From: Actinoallomurus iriomotensis | GTDB lineage: Bacteria; Actinomycetota; Actinomycetes; Streptosporangiales; Streptosporangiaceae | Length of the DNA stretch: 64,000 bases | Reading direction: 5' to 3' | NCBI RefSeq assembly: GCF_030269445.1 | Contig: NZ_BSTJ01000013.1 | Coordinates: 37,454-101,453 of the forward strand | Part shown: one piece after another, positions 51,544 through 58,983 of the stretch | How the letters are laid out: every line of letters starts with the position of its first letter | Numbering within the stretch: the stretch's first letter is position 1 | The notes under the pieces: model-generated | Told to the model about the DNA's origin: nothing | The model's database searches: none | The model's input: only the letters and a program-made list of their open reading frames with translations | Made by a program: the position numbers and the translations under genes

Positions 51544-52752
51544 TCACTGCCTGCAGCCGACGGCGGGGTCGGCGGACGGGACGGTGTTCAGGACGGTGGA
51601 GGCGGAGCCGTTCGCGTCGACCTTCCAGATCCGCATCGGCATCGTGACGTACCGGTTCGCCGCGGCGGTCACCTTGCCGCTGGGCGTGTCCACCGCGGCC
51701 GCGGAAAGGGCCGTCGCCAGCGCCGCCGATGAGGGCTTCTTACCCTTGGCAAGAGTGTCGATCGCCTTGGTGACGAGCGTCATGCCCTGATAGCTGAGGA
51801 TGGCGTCACCGGGGTTCACGTTCGGCGCCGTCGCCTTCAGCGCCGCGAGGTAGGCGGTGTTGGCGGCGTTCTGGTCCGCGGGGTCGTAGGGGGCTGCGTA
51901 GATCACGCCCTTCGCGGCGGAGCCGAGCGCTTTCGCCGTCTTGGTGGCCATCTGCATGTCACCTTGCGCGAGCCGGTCCGCACCCGCGTTCGCCGCGAAC
52001 TGCTTGTGGTAAGTGATGTTGTCGCCCGCGACCACGGCGCTGAACACGGTGTCGGCCCCGGACGAGACGATCTTGGAGATGTCCGGGGAGAAGTCGGAGG
52101 TGCCCAGCGGCTCGTAGCCGGTCCCGACGACCGTTCCGCCCTTGGCCTCGATCTGGGCTCTGACGATGGCGAAGGTCGCCTTCGGGGAGGCCGAGTCGGT
52201 ACCCATCAGATAGAACCTCTTCGAGCCGTGGGCGAGCAGGTACTCGATGAGCGGCAGCGCCGCCTGCTTGGGCGATGGCCCGTAGTTCCACATGTTGGGG
52301 AAGCAGAACTCCGTCGCCCCGGTGGAGAAGGAGATGTACGGGATCTTCCGGACGGCGGCGACCGCACGGCACGCCTGCGCGTTGGCGGCGGGCTGACCGG
52401 CCACGATGAGGTCGACGTGGTCCTGGTTGACGAATCGCTGGCAGACCTGCGTGGAGGTGGCCGGGTCGCTGGCGTCGTCACCCTTCGTCAACTTGATCTT
52501 CCACCCGCCCGACCGGTCGTGGACCTTCACCGCGCTCTCGACGCCGCTGGTGAAACCGCCCGCGTAGAGCGCGGCCGTGCCGGACAGGGGCGCGATGTAA
52601 CCGACCTTGAGAGTCGAACCGTCGCCGCTCGCCTCGCCCGTCCCGCAGGCGGAGAGGGGAAGGAGCAGTGCGGCGGCGGCCGCGCACAGAGCGCGTCGTC
52701 GCATGCGCGCAGGGGTGGGGGATGGGTGACGTGCCCCGGTGTTGGCGAACAT
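51544..52752 (-). CDS. ABC transporter substrate-binding lipoprotein (LivK-like)
   Basis: 402 residues. Lipobox LLPLSAC near residue 36 after a basic MRRR tract, which could itself be the start. The mature part is a type 1 periplasmic-binding protein (VGYIAPLSGTAALYAGGF, IPYISFSTGATEFCFPNMW, YDPADQNAANTAYLAALKA). First gene of the 11-kb minus-strand operon; ATG 52752 with GGAGG eight bases upstream. Ligand unknown; the downstream enzymes suggest a carboxylic acid, ester or acyl compound. Confidence 0.86.
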   Translation of the reverse strand: MFANTGARHPSPTPARMRRRALCAAAAALLLPLSACGTGEASGDGSTLKVGYIAPLSGTAALYAGGFTSGVESAVKVHDRSGGWKIKLTKGDDASDPATSTQVCQRFVNQDHVDLIVAGQPAANAQACRAVAAVRKIPYISFSTGATEFCFPNMWNYGPSPKQAALPLIEYLLAHGSKRFYLMGTDSASPKATFAIVRAQIEAKGGTVVGTGYEPLGTSDFSPDISKIVSSGADTVFSAVVAGDNITYHKQFAANAGADRLAQGDMQMATKTAKALGSAAKGVIYAAPYDPADQNAANTAYLAALKATAPNVNPGDAILSYQGMTLVTKAIDTLAKGKKPSSAALATALSAAAVDTPSGKVTAAANRYVTMPMRIWKVDANGSASTVLNTVPSADPAVGCRQ

Positions 52753-52967
52753 CCGGGTACCTCCTCGATGACACCACGCCGTATCCGGCGTGAAGGAGCG
52801 TGTGGAGTGGAATGAGCCGTCAGTGCCACGGGCGGTCATCGACGTCACGGCACGCGTGGTCGCGTCAGTGCGCGCCGACGGTGCGCCGTGTCGTGATGTG
52901 AATCGAGATCGTGTGGGGGGATGGGGCCCGTCCGGGGACGGGCGTGTGATGCCTCAGCGGCGGCCGG

Positions 52968-53690
52968 CTACCACCAGACGTCCCGGTGGGCCTCATCGAC
53001 CACCTCGATCAGGCGGGTGACCGACGGAGCTTGGAGATCGTCGAAACGCAGCGGGCGGCCGTCGCGGTGGGCGCGGACGGTTCCGAGGGCCAGGTCGGCG
53101 AACTGGGCGGCCACCGTTTCCAGGCCGAGAGCGCCGTCGGCCTGGTACCACTGGGTGACCAGTGTGGTCGAGCGCATCAGCGCGATCCGCGCCAATGACG
53201 CCGACCCGAAGGTGAAGACGCCCTCCGCCTGCCCGCGGGTGAGGACGTCGGTCCACAGACGGTTCGTCCGTGCGCGCTGGCGGCTGATCGATGGATGGTC
53301 GGACCAGTCGTGCGCGTGCAGTTCCTGCTGCAGCAACTGGCCCATCTGCGGATGTTTGATGGGGACGATGACCTGGACGCCGATGAGGGCGGCGAGCCGT
53401 TCCTCCGGCCGGTCGACGATGGCACAGGCGTTCTGCAGCGCTTGGCCGTGCCGGCTGAGCCCTTCCAGTACGAGATCGGTCAGGGCCTCGTCCTTGGAAC
53501 TCAGATAGTGGTAGAGCATCGAGGTGCTCACGCCGGCGTGCGCGCCGATCTCGCGGATCCCGGTCGCGTAGAACCCTTTTCGCGAGAACAGCTCCAGCGC
53601 AGCCCGTGACAGCCGGACGTTGACGGGCGTGCCGTCCGCGGCCCGGCGGCCGCGCCGCCCCTGCCCCGGCTTGTCGGCGTCTCCGCTCAT
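52968..53690 (-). CDS. TetR family transcriptional regulator
   Basis: 240 residues. N-terminal HTH: RLSRAALELFSRKGFYATGIREIGAHAGVSTSMLYHYLSSKDEAL (read in pieces), ending near residue 75; the all-helical C-terminal domain resembles FadR/KstR2-type acyl-CoA-sensing members only loosely. Strong palindromes lie just upstream, pointing to autoregulation. It precedes the transporter operon on the same strand by about 215 bp, so it likely controls that operon or the MaoC gene cluster behind it. Confidence 0.85.
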   Translation of the reverse strand: MSGDADKPGQGRRGRRAADGTPVNVRLSRAALELFSRKGFYATGIREIGAHAGVSTSMLYHYLSSKDEALTDLVLEGLSRHGQALQNACAIVDRPEERLAALIGVQVIVPIKHPQMGQLLQQELHAHDWSDHPSISRQRARTNRLWTDVLTRGQAEGVFTFGSASLARIALMRSTTLVTQWYQADGALGLETVAAQFADLALGTVRAHRDGRPLRFDDLQAPSVTRLIEVVDEAHRDVWW

Positions 53691-53720
53691 CCGGCCCTCC
53701 GCGGTGGGTCATCTCGTTAT

Positions 53721-53742
53721 CGTTCGATCGGTCGATCGAACG
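53721..53742. promoter_or_regulatory. TetR operator, 22-bp palindrome
   Basis: CGTTCGATCG at 53721-53730 and CGATCGAACG at 53733-53742 are perfect inverted arms around GT, 30 bp upstream of the TetR ATG. Confidence 0.7.
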
Positions 53743-53760
53743 GTTGCCGCAGAACGTACC

Positions 53761-53784
53761 TATTGATCGATCGATCGGTCAATA
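53761..53784. promoter_or_regulatory. Second palindromic site upstream of TetR gene
   Basis: 24 bp starting TATTGATCGA; 11 of 12 pairs are complementary. It shares the GATCGATCG/GATCGGTC core with the first site, with centres about 41 bp apart (four helical turns). Confidence 0.65.
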
Positions 53785-53857
53785 CTTGGGGCGAGTCTGT
53801 GAGTGTCGAATTTCAGGCCGGTCATCGGCTCGTCAATCGACGCGGACCGGCGATCGG

Positions 53858-54322
53858 CTATGCGTAATGGCGGAGGATGGCCTGCGCGGCGCAGGCGGGT
53901 TTGTCGGAGCCTTCGATCTCCACGGTGAAGGCGAGCCGCATCTCGACACCGTCGCCGCGAACGTCATCGACGGACTCCACCGTGCCGTGCAGGCGGATCT
54001 TGGCGCCCACCCTCACCGGCTGCGGAAAACGGACCTTGTCCAGGCCGTAGTTGATGCTCATCGAGACGCCGTCGATGGTCAGCAGCTCGGTGAAGAGAGG
54101 AATGATCAGGGACAGCGTCAGGTAGCCGTGGGCGATCGTGGCCCCGAACGGGCCGGTGGCGGCACGCTCGGCATCGGTGTGGATCCACTGATGGTCGTCG
54201 GTGGCGTCGGCGAAGGTGTTCACCCGTTCCTGGGTGATCTCCAGCCAGTCGGTACGGCCCAGGTCGGTCCCGGCGAGAGCCTTGATCTCGTCGAGGCCGG
54301 TGACGGTGCGTGAGGCGGTCAT
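53858..54322 (-). CDS. MaoC-like (R)-specific enoyl-CoA hydratase
   Basis: 154-residue single hotdog-fold protein. The hydratase-2 motif is present: FADATDDHQWIHTD near residue 40 with the catalytic Asp/His, followed by GATIAHGYLTLSL. It hydrates trans-2-enoyl-CoA to (R)-3-hydroxyacyl-CoA. Twelve bases after the acyl-CoA ligase stop on the same strand, so probably in one operon with it. Confidence 0.88.
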   Translation of the reverse strand: MTASRTVTGLDEIKALAGTDLGRTDWLEITQERVNTFADATDDHQWIHTDAERAATGPFGATIAHGYLTLSLIIPLFTELLTIDGVSMSINYGLDKVRFPQPVRVGAKIRLHGTVESVDDVRGDGVEMRLAFTVEIEGSDKPACAAQAILRHYA

Positions 54323-54334
54323 GGCGGGTCTCCT

Positions 54335-55819
54335 TCACGAAGGGGTACCGAACTTCTCTCGAATTCGGGACTTTATGAGCTTTCCGGCGCCGGTGCGGGG
54401 CAGAGCGTCGGTGAGGACGAGTGATTTAGGGATCTTGTAGCGCGCCAGACGTCCTTCGAGGGAGGCGAGAATGTCCTCGGCGCTCGCCGTGGCGTCGGAC
54501 GCGAGAACGACGACGGCGCGGGGTACCTCGCCCCAGCTTTCGTCCCGGACACCGATGACGGCGCAGTCACCGACGGCCGGATGTTCGTAGAGCAGGTTCT
54601 CGATCTCGGCCGGGTAGATGTTCTCGCCGCCTGAAATGATCATGTCTTTGGCGCGGTCGACGATGGTGACGTACCCGTCGTCATCGGTGCGGGCGATGTC
54701 TCCGGAACGGAACCAGCCGTCGTGGAGGGCCGCGGCCGTCTCGTCGGGGAGGTTCCAGTAACCGCTCATGACGTTCGGGCCCTCCACGAGCAGTTCGCCG
54801 CGCGAGGAGTCGTGGCCGGCGGGGTCGACGATGCGGACGTCGTCGAAGAAGTGCGGAAGGCCGGCACTGCCGGACTTGTCGAGGGCGTGCTCGGCGTCGA
54901 GCAGGCACACGCCGGGGGACGCCTCGGTCATGCCGTAGCCCTGGATGAAATCCAGTCCGCGCCGCCGGTAGGTCCGGATCAGTGTTTCCGGCACCGGAGC
55001 GCCACCGCACAGCATCATCCGTACCGACGACAGGTCGGCCTCGGCGAACCGTGGCTCCGCGGCGATCTGCTGGAACATGGCCGGCACGCCGAACATCACC
55101 GTGACGCGGAGCCGCTCGACCAGGTCGAGAGTGCGGGCCGGGGAGAACGACTCCTCGAGCACGAGGGTGCCGCCTTTGAGCACGGTGGGCAGGCAGGTCA
55201 TGTTCAGCGCGGCCGTGTGGAACAGCGGCGCGGACAGCAGTGCCACGTCACCGGCGGCGAACTCCCCGTCGACCAGGGTGTTGACGCTGTTCCAGACGAG
55301 GTTGCCGTGGGTGAGCACGGCGCCTTTGGCGCGCCCCGTCGTGCCGGAGGTGTACATGATCATGGCGGTGTCGGCGTGCGTCACGCGGATGTCGATGGGC
55401 GTCGAGGGACAGGCGGCGAGCGCCTGGTCGAGGCCGGTGTCCACGGTGACGCGGCGCGGAACGTCGCTGGTGACCGCGAACGCTTCGAAGGCCGGGGTGT
55501 GCACCAGCACGCTCGCCCCGGAGTCCGTGAGGCAGTGCCGCAGCTCCGGCTCGGCGAGCCGGGTGTTGAGCGGCACGAAGATGGCTCCGAGCTGGCCGGC
55601 GGCGAACAGGGTCTCCAGGAACGAGGGATGGTTCGGGCCGAGGAAGGCGACCCGGTCGCCGGGCCGCACGCCGAGGTGGCGCAGGTGGTGGGCCAGGCGC
55701 GTGGTGCGATCGTGTAGTTCGGCGTAGGTGAGCTGGACGCCCTCGTGGATGACGGCGGGGCGGTGGGGGGTTCTGCGGGCGCGTCGCGCGGTCCAGGATC
55801 CGATGCCGTGGTTGCGCAT
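54335..55819 (-). CDS. Acyl-CoA synthetase (AMP-forming)
   Basis: 494 residues. Motifs in order: P-loop-like MYTSGTTGRAKGA near residue 155, QGYGMTEASPG near 290, GWFRSGDIARTDDDGYVTIVDR near 375, and PRTGAGKLIKSRIR with the C-terminal catalytic Lys. It adenylates a carboxylic acid and loads it on CoA; chain or ring preference is not readable. ATG 55819. Probably supplies CoA esters to the neighbouring MaoC hydratase and SDR. Confidence 0.88.
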   Translation of the reverse strand: MRNHGIGSWTARRARRTPHRPAVIHEGVQLTYAELHDRTTRLAHHLRHLGVRPGDRVAFLGPNHPSFLETLFAAGQLGAIFVPLNTRLAEPELRHCLTDSGASVLVHTPAFEAFAVTSDVPRRVTVDTGLDQALAACPSTPIDIRVTHADTAMIMYTSGTTGRAKGAVLTHGNLVWNSVNTLVDGEFAAGDVALLSAPLFHTAALNMTCLPTVLKGGTLVLEESFSPARTLDLVERLRVTVMFGVPAMFQQIAAEPRFAEADLSSVRMMLCGGAPVPETLIRTYRRRGLDFIQGYGMTEASPGVCLLDAEHALDKSGSAGLPHFFDDVRIVDPAGHDSSRGELLVEGPNVMSGYWNLPDETAAALHDGWFRSGDIARTDDDGYVTIVDRAKDMIISGGENIYPAEIENLLYEHPAVGDCAVIGVRDESWGEVPRAVVVLASDATASAEDILASLEGRLARYKIPKSLVLTDALPRTGAGKLIKSRIREKFGTPS

Positions 55820-55851
55820 ACCGGGCCGTGCCTTTCGGATGGGTCGGGGGG

Positions 55852-56733
55852 TCAGCCGGAAGTGAGGCCGAGGAGGCGGAGCGCGTTGTCCTTGAGGATG
55901 AGCGGCCGTACGTCGGGCTTGATGTCGATCTTCTCGAAGTCGCTCAGCCAGCGGTCCGGGGTGATGACCGGGTAGTCCGAGCCGAAGAGCACTTTGTCCT
56001 TGAGCAGCGTGTTGGCGTAGCGGACGAGCTGCGGCGGGAAGTACTTCGGCGACCATCCGGACAGGTCGATGAACACGTTCGGCTTGTGCGTCGCCACGGC
56101 CAGCGCCTCGTCCTGCCACGGGAAGGACGGGTGCGCCAGGATGATCCGCAGATCGGGGAAGTCGGTCGCCACGTCGTCGACCAGCAGGGGATTGGAGTAC
56201 TTCAGGCGGATGCCTCCTCCGCCCGGCACGCCCGCGCCGATGCCGGTCTGCCCGGTGTGGAAGAGGGCGGGCACACCGAGCTCCGCGATGGCCTCGTACA
56301 GCGGGTAGGCCATGGGATCGTCGGGTGCGAACGCCTGGAGGCTGGGATGGAACTTGAAGCCTCGTACGCCGTACTCCTCCACCAGCCGGTGCGCCTGGCG
56401 TACCGCTGCCCGGCCTCGCCACGGGTCGAGTGACGCGAAGGGGATGAGCGCGTCCGCGTGGGCGGCGCAGTCCTCGGCGATCTCCTCGTTCGGGATGGGC
56501 GGGTGGCCCAGGGCGTGCTCGGCGTCGACGGTGAAGACGACCGCCGCCATGTGGCGCCGTCGGTAGTAGTCGGCCATCTGGTCGATCGTGGGCTGCCGGT
56601 GACCCTGCGCGGCGAAGTACTTCTCCGACGCGGCCATGAGCTCCGGGGGCAGGGAGGGATGGCCGGTACGGGACACCTCCGCGTGCGTGTGCACGTCGAT
56701 CGCGGTCAGCTGCGCCACGTCCATGGTGGCCAT
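55852..56733 (-). CDS. Amidohydrolase family protein (metal-dependent decarboxylase-like)
   Basis: 293 residues. TIM-barrel amidohydrolase-2: IDVHTHAE at residue 11, GFKFHPSLQAF near 125, LFHTGQTG near 160, ILAHPSFPW near 200 and LFGSDYPVIT near 250 supply the metal ligands and catalytic Asp. This subgroup includes decarboxylases of aromatic or picolinate-like acids. In context with a ligase, hydratase and SDR it may handle an aromatic acid. Starts just after the SDR stop. Confidence 0.8.
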   Translation of the reverse strand: MATMDVAQLTAIDVHTHAEVSRTGHPSLPPELMAASEKYFAAQGHRQPTIDQMADYYRRRHMAAVVFTVDAEHALGHPPIPNEEIAEDCAAHADALIPFASLDPWRGRAAVRQAHRLVEEYGVRGFKFHPSLQAFAPDDPMAYPLYEAIAELGVPALFHTGQTGIGAGVPGGGGIRLKYSNPLLVDDVATDFPDLRIILAHPSFPWQDEALAVATHKPNVFIDLSGWSPKYFPPQLVRYANTLLKDKVLFGSDYPVITPDRWLSDFEKIDIKPDVRPLILKDNALRLLGLTSG

Positions 56734-56734
56734 G

Positions 56735-57655
56735 TCAGTTCCCCGTCGATTGGGGTGCGGGGATGCCGAAGGACTCGGGCTGCGCACCGACGCCTTCGGT
56801 CCAGGCGGCGGCGATCTCATCGGCGTTCCAGCCGCCGTCCCGCAGCTCCACCTTCTTCTCCTGCGGGTGGGTCCACAGCGCCAGCCGGTCCCCGCCGACA
56901 CCGATCGCCTGGCCGGTGATGGCGGCCGATGCGTCGGAGGCGAGGAAGGTGACGAGGCCGGTGACGTCCTCGACGGTGCCGATGCCCTCGTCCTTGCGCA
57001 TCCAGCCCGGCAGGGGTTCGCCGGTGCGTTCGGCCTCCGCGATGGCCGGCGCGAACGCCGGGATCGTCTTGGTCATCTCGGTGGCGGCCACGGGGACGAC
57101 GGCGTTCACCGTGATCCCGGCTCGGGCCAGTTCCAGGGCCCAGGTGCGCGCCATGGCCACGATGCCGGCCTTGACCGCCGCGTAGTTGGTCTGCCCGAAG
57201 TTCCCGCGCTGGCCGGCCGGCGATCCGATCACGATGATGCGCCCGCCCTCGCCCTGCTCCCGCATCCGCGTCGCGGCGGCCCGGGCGCAGGTGAAGGTGC
57301 CGCGCAGGTGGACGCGGACGACGTCGTCGAAGTCCTCGTCGGTCATCTTCCACAGGACCCTGTCGCGCAGGATGCCGGCGTTGGTCACCAGGACGTCGAG
57401 CCGGCCGAAGTGCTCCACTGCCGTGGAGACCAGGTTCTCGGCCGTGGGGGTGTCGCCGACCGCGGCGGTCACTCCGAACGCCCGGCCGCCCGCCGACCGT
57501 ACGCTCTCCACCGCGGCGTCGACCGCCTGGCGGTCCACGTCGTTGACCACGACGGACGCCCCGGCCGCGGCGAGTGCGCGGGAGTAGGCGAGCCCGAGGC
57601 CGCGGCCGCTGCCCGTGACGACGGCCACCTTTCCGGTCAGGTCCACTGGAGCCAC
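56735..57655 (-). CDS. Short-chain dehydrogenase/reductase (3-hydroxyacyl-CoA dehydrogenase type)
   Basis: 306 residues from GTG 57655. Cofactor motif TGSGRGLG at residue 14, NAG near 92, catalytic Ser in IVIGSPAG and YAAVK near 160. The C-terminal extension (LALWTHPQEKKVEL...) is like the dehydrogenase domain of peroxisomal multifunctional enzyme type 2, so oxidation of a (R)-3-hydroxyacyl-CoA is plausible. First gene of the minus-strand cluster and divergent from a MarR gene, with palindromic sites between them. Confidence 0.84.
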   Translation of the reverse strand: MAPVDLTGKVAVVTGSGRGLGLAYSRALAAAGASVVVNDVDRQAVDAAVESVRSAGGRAFGVTAAVGDTPTAENLVSTAVEHFGRLDVLVTNAGILRDRVLWKMTDEDFDDVVRVHLRGTFTCARAAATRMREQGEGGRIIVIGSPAGQRGNFGQTNYAAVKAGIVAMARTWALELARAGITVNAVVPVAATEMTKTIPAFAPAIAEAERTGEPLPGWMRKDEGIGTVEDVTGLVTFLASDASAAITGQAIGVGGDRLALWTHPQEKKVELRDGGWNADEIAAAWTEGVGAQPESFGIPAPQSTGN

Positions 57656-57663
57656 CCTTCATC

Positions 57664-57678
57664 GACAGGATTCCTGGC
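57664..57678. promoter_or_regulatory. MarR operator, degenerate copy
   Basis: GACAGGATTCCTGGC, matching the perfect site at 57702-57716 except for its right end. It sits just before the SDR GTG. Confidence 0.55.
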
Positions 57679-57701
57679 TATGGGGGGCCAGTCTGCTGAC
57701 C

Positions 57702-57716
57702 GACAGGAATCCTGTC
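57702..57716. promoter_or_regulatory. MarR operator, perfect palindrome
   Basis: GACAGGAATCCTGTC, 15 bp, 38 bp from the degenerate copy and 21 bp before the MarR ATG; positioned to control both divergent genes. Confidence 0.7.
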
Positions 57717-57736
57717 AATGGGGTAGGGTGAATCCG

Positions 57737-58237
57737 ATGTCACGCCAGGGTGTGCGGTGCACGAGCGAAGGGGAGGGTGCCGTGGCGGAAGCGGCCGCGC
57801 GGCCGGCCGGGAGAGGCGCGAAGGCGGCCCCTTCGCTGCTGTACCTGGTCAAGCGCACCGAACTCGCCGTACGGGCGCGCCTCGACGAAGTGCTCAAGCC
57901 ATCGGGGCTGACCGCCCTGCAGTACACCGCGCTGACCGTGCTGGAGCGGCATGACGGGCTCACCGCCGCTCAACTCGCCCGCGACTCCTTCGTCACCGCA
58001 CAGTCCATGGCCGACATGGTCCGCACTCTGGAGAGCCGGGGCCACGTCGTCCGGCGCCCCAACCCGGCCAACCGGCGGGAGCTTCTCATCGCGCTGACCG
58101 ACCTCGGGCATCGGCTCCTCGCCGACTATGAGGAGTCGGTACGCGGCATCGAGCGACGCATGACCGACGGCCTCACCGACGACGACGCCGCCCGGCTGCG
58201 CCTCGCCCTCGATCATGCGTGGCGCCGGCTGTCCTGA
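57737..58237 (+). CDS. MarR family regulator 1
   Basis: 166 residues (ATG 57737; GTG 57782, with GGGGAGG upstream, would give 151). Winged helix typical of MarR: LTALQYTALTVLERHDGLTAAQLARDSFVTAQSMADMV, wing RRPNPANRRELLIALT. It shares PSLLYLVK..ELAVR.RLDEVL and LQYTALTVLER with the gene that converges on it 18 bp away. Likely represses the SDR cluster and itself through the palindromes. Confidence 0.85.
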   Translation: MSRQGVRCTSEGEGAVAEAAARPAGRGAKAAPSLLYLVKRTELAVRARLDEVLKPSGLTALQYTALTVLERHDGLTAAQLARDSFVTAQSMADMVRTLESRGHVVRRPNPANRRELLIALTDLGHRLLADYEESVRGIERRMTDGLTDDDAARLRLALDHAWRRLS

Positions 58238-58255
58238 CGCGGGCCGGTCCTCGCC

Positions 58256-58723
58256 TCAGTGTGGAGGGGAGCTCGACAGGGCGCCGCGGCAGGCGGCCAC
58301 GTAGCGACGCAGGTCGTCGGCCTCGTCCGCGGTGAGCGGTGACAGCATCCGCTCCTCCACGGCGTCCACGTCCGCGCGTACGTGATCGAGTAGCTCCCGG
58401 CCCTCGGCGGTGAGCCGCAGCACCCGCCGCCGCCGGTCACGCGGGTCGGGGTGTCGCAGGACGAGACCGCGGCCCTCGAGAACACCGACCATGTCGGCGG
58501 CGCTCTGGTCGGTCACGAACGCGTTGCGGGCGAGCTCGGCCGTGCTGAGGTCCGACCGGCGCTCCAGAACCGTCAACGCCGTGTACTGCAACGGCGTGAT
58601 GGACACCGGACGCAGCACCTCATCCAGCCGGGAGCGTACGGCCAGCTCCAGCTGCTTGACCAGATAGAGCAGGGACGGCCGCGCCCTGGCGCGGACGTCG
58701 CCGGAGGCGGCGGGGTCGGTCAC
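58256..58723 (-). CDS. MarR family regulator 2
   Basis: 155 residues. Close paralogue of the first MarR protein: same PSLLYLVK opening, LQYTALTVLERRSDLSTAELARNAFVTDQSAADMV HTH and a DPRDRRRR wing. Arranged tail to tail with it. Upstream lies AGGAAACCTGT, similar to the other regulator's site. It is divergent from the MFS exporter gene, so it may control that exporter, a common MarR role. Confidence 0.85.
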   Translation of the reverse strand: MTDPAASGDVRARARPSLLYLVKQLELAVRSRLDEVLRPVSITPLQYTALTVLERRSDLSTAELARNAFVTDQSAADMVGVLEGRGLVLRHPDPRDRRRRVLRLTAEGRELLDHVRADVDAVEERMLSPLTADEADDLRRYVAACRGALSSSPPH

Positions 58724-58762
58724 CTGCCCATCTTCCCCGATCGCGGCGGCATCGGGAAAAGC

Positions 58763-58773
58763 CAGGAAACCTG
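58763..58773. promoter_or_regulatory. MarR-type operator upstream of MarR 2
   Basis: CAGGAAACCTG; AGGAAACCTGT matches AGGAATCCTGT of the perfect site at 57702-57716 at all but one base. Confidence 0.55.
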
Positions 58774-58843
58774 TACATCAATAGTGATACGTGACACAGT
58801 CTCACGTTGGCAGCATCCGGGTTTCCCCCTTCCTGGAGACGCA

Positions 58844-58915
58844 ATGAGCGAACGCAGTGAGCGAATGAAAGAGCACGCGCACCTGGTCTCTCCTCCGACG
58901 AAGGAGGGCTCATGA
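58844..58915 (+). CDS. SER mini-cistron, first of two before the MFS gene
   Basis: 23 codons starting MSERSERMKEHAHLV and ending PPTKEGS. TGGAG lies five bases before its ATG. Its stop overlaps the second copy's ATG (ATGA, 58912-58915). It contains CCTCC and GGAGG around GACGAA, the SD of the next copy. Confidence 0.75.
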   Translation: MSERSERMKEHAHLVSPPTKEGS

Positions 58916-58983
58916 GCGAACGCAGTGAGCGAATAAAAGAGCACGCGCACCTGGTCGCTCCCCCGACGAAGGAGGGCTCATGA
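58912..58983 (+). CDS. SER mini-cistron, second of two before the MFS gene
   Basis: 23 codons starting MSERSERIKEHAHLV, differing from the first copy at few positions. Period is 68 bp, so each copy ends in its own stop, unlike the 69-bp in-frame array at 47.9 kb. Its stop overlaps the MFS ATG (ATGA, 58980-58983). SD AAGGAGG four bases before that ATG. Confidence 0.75.
   Translation: MSERSERIKEHAHLVAPPTKEGS

Noticed and set aside
52849-52967. Extension of the LivK-like gene or a small gene upstream of it
   Set aside because: No SD-supported start and no consistent codon bias; treated as promoter region.
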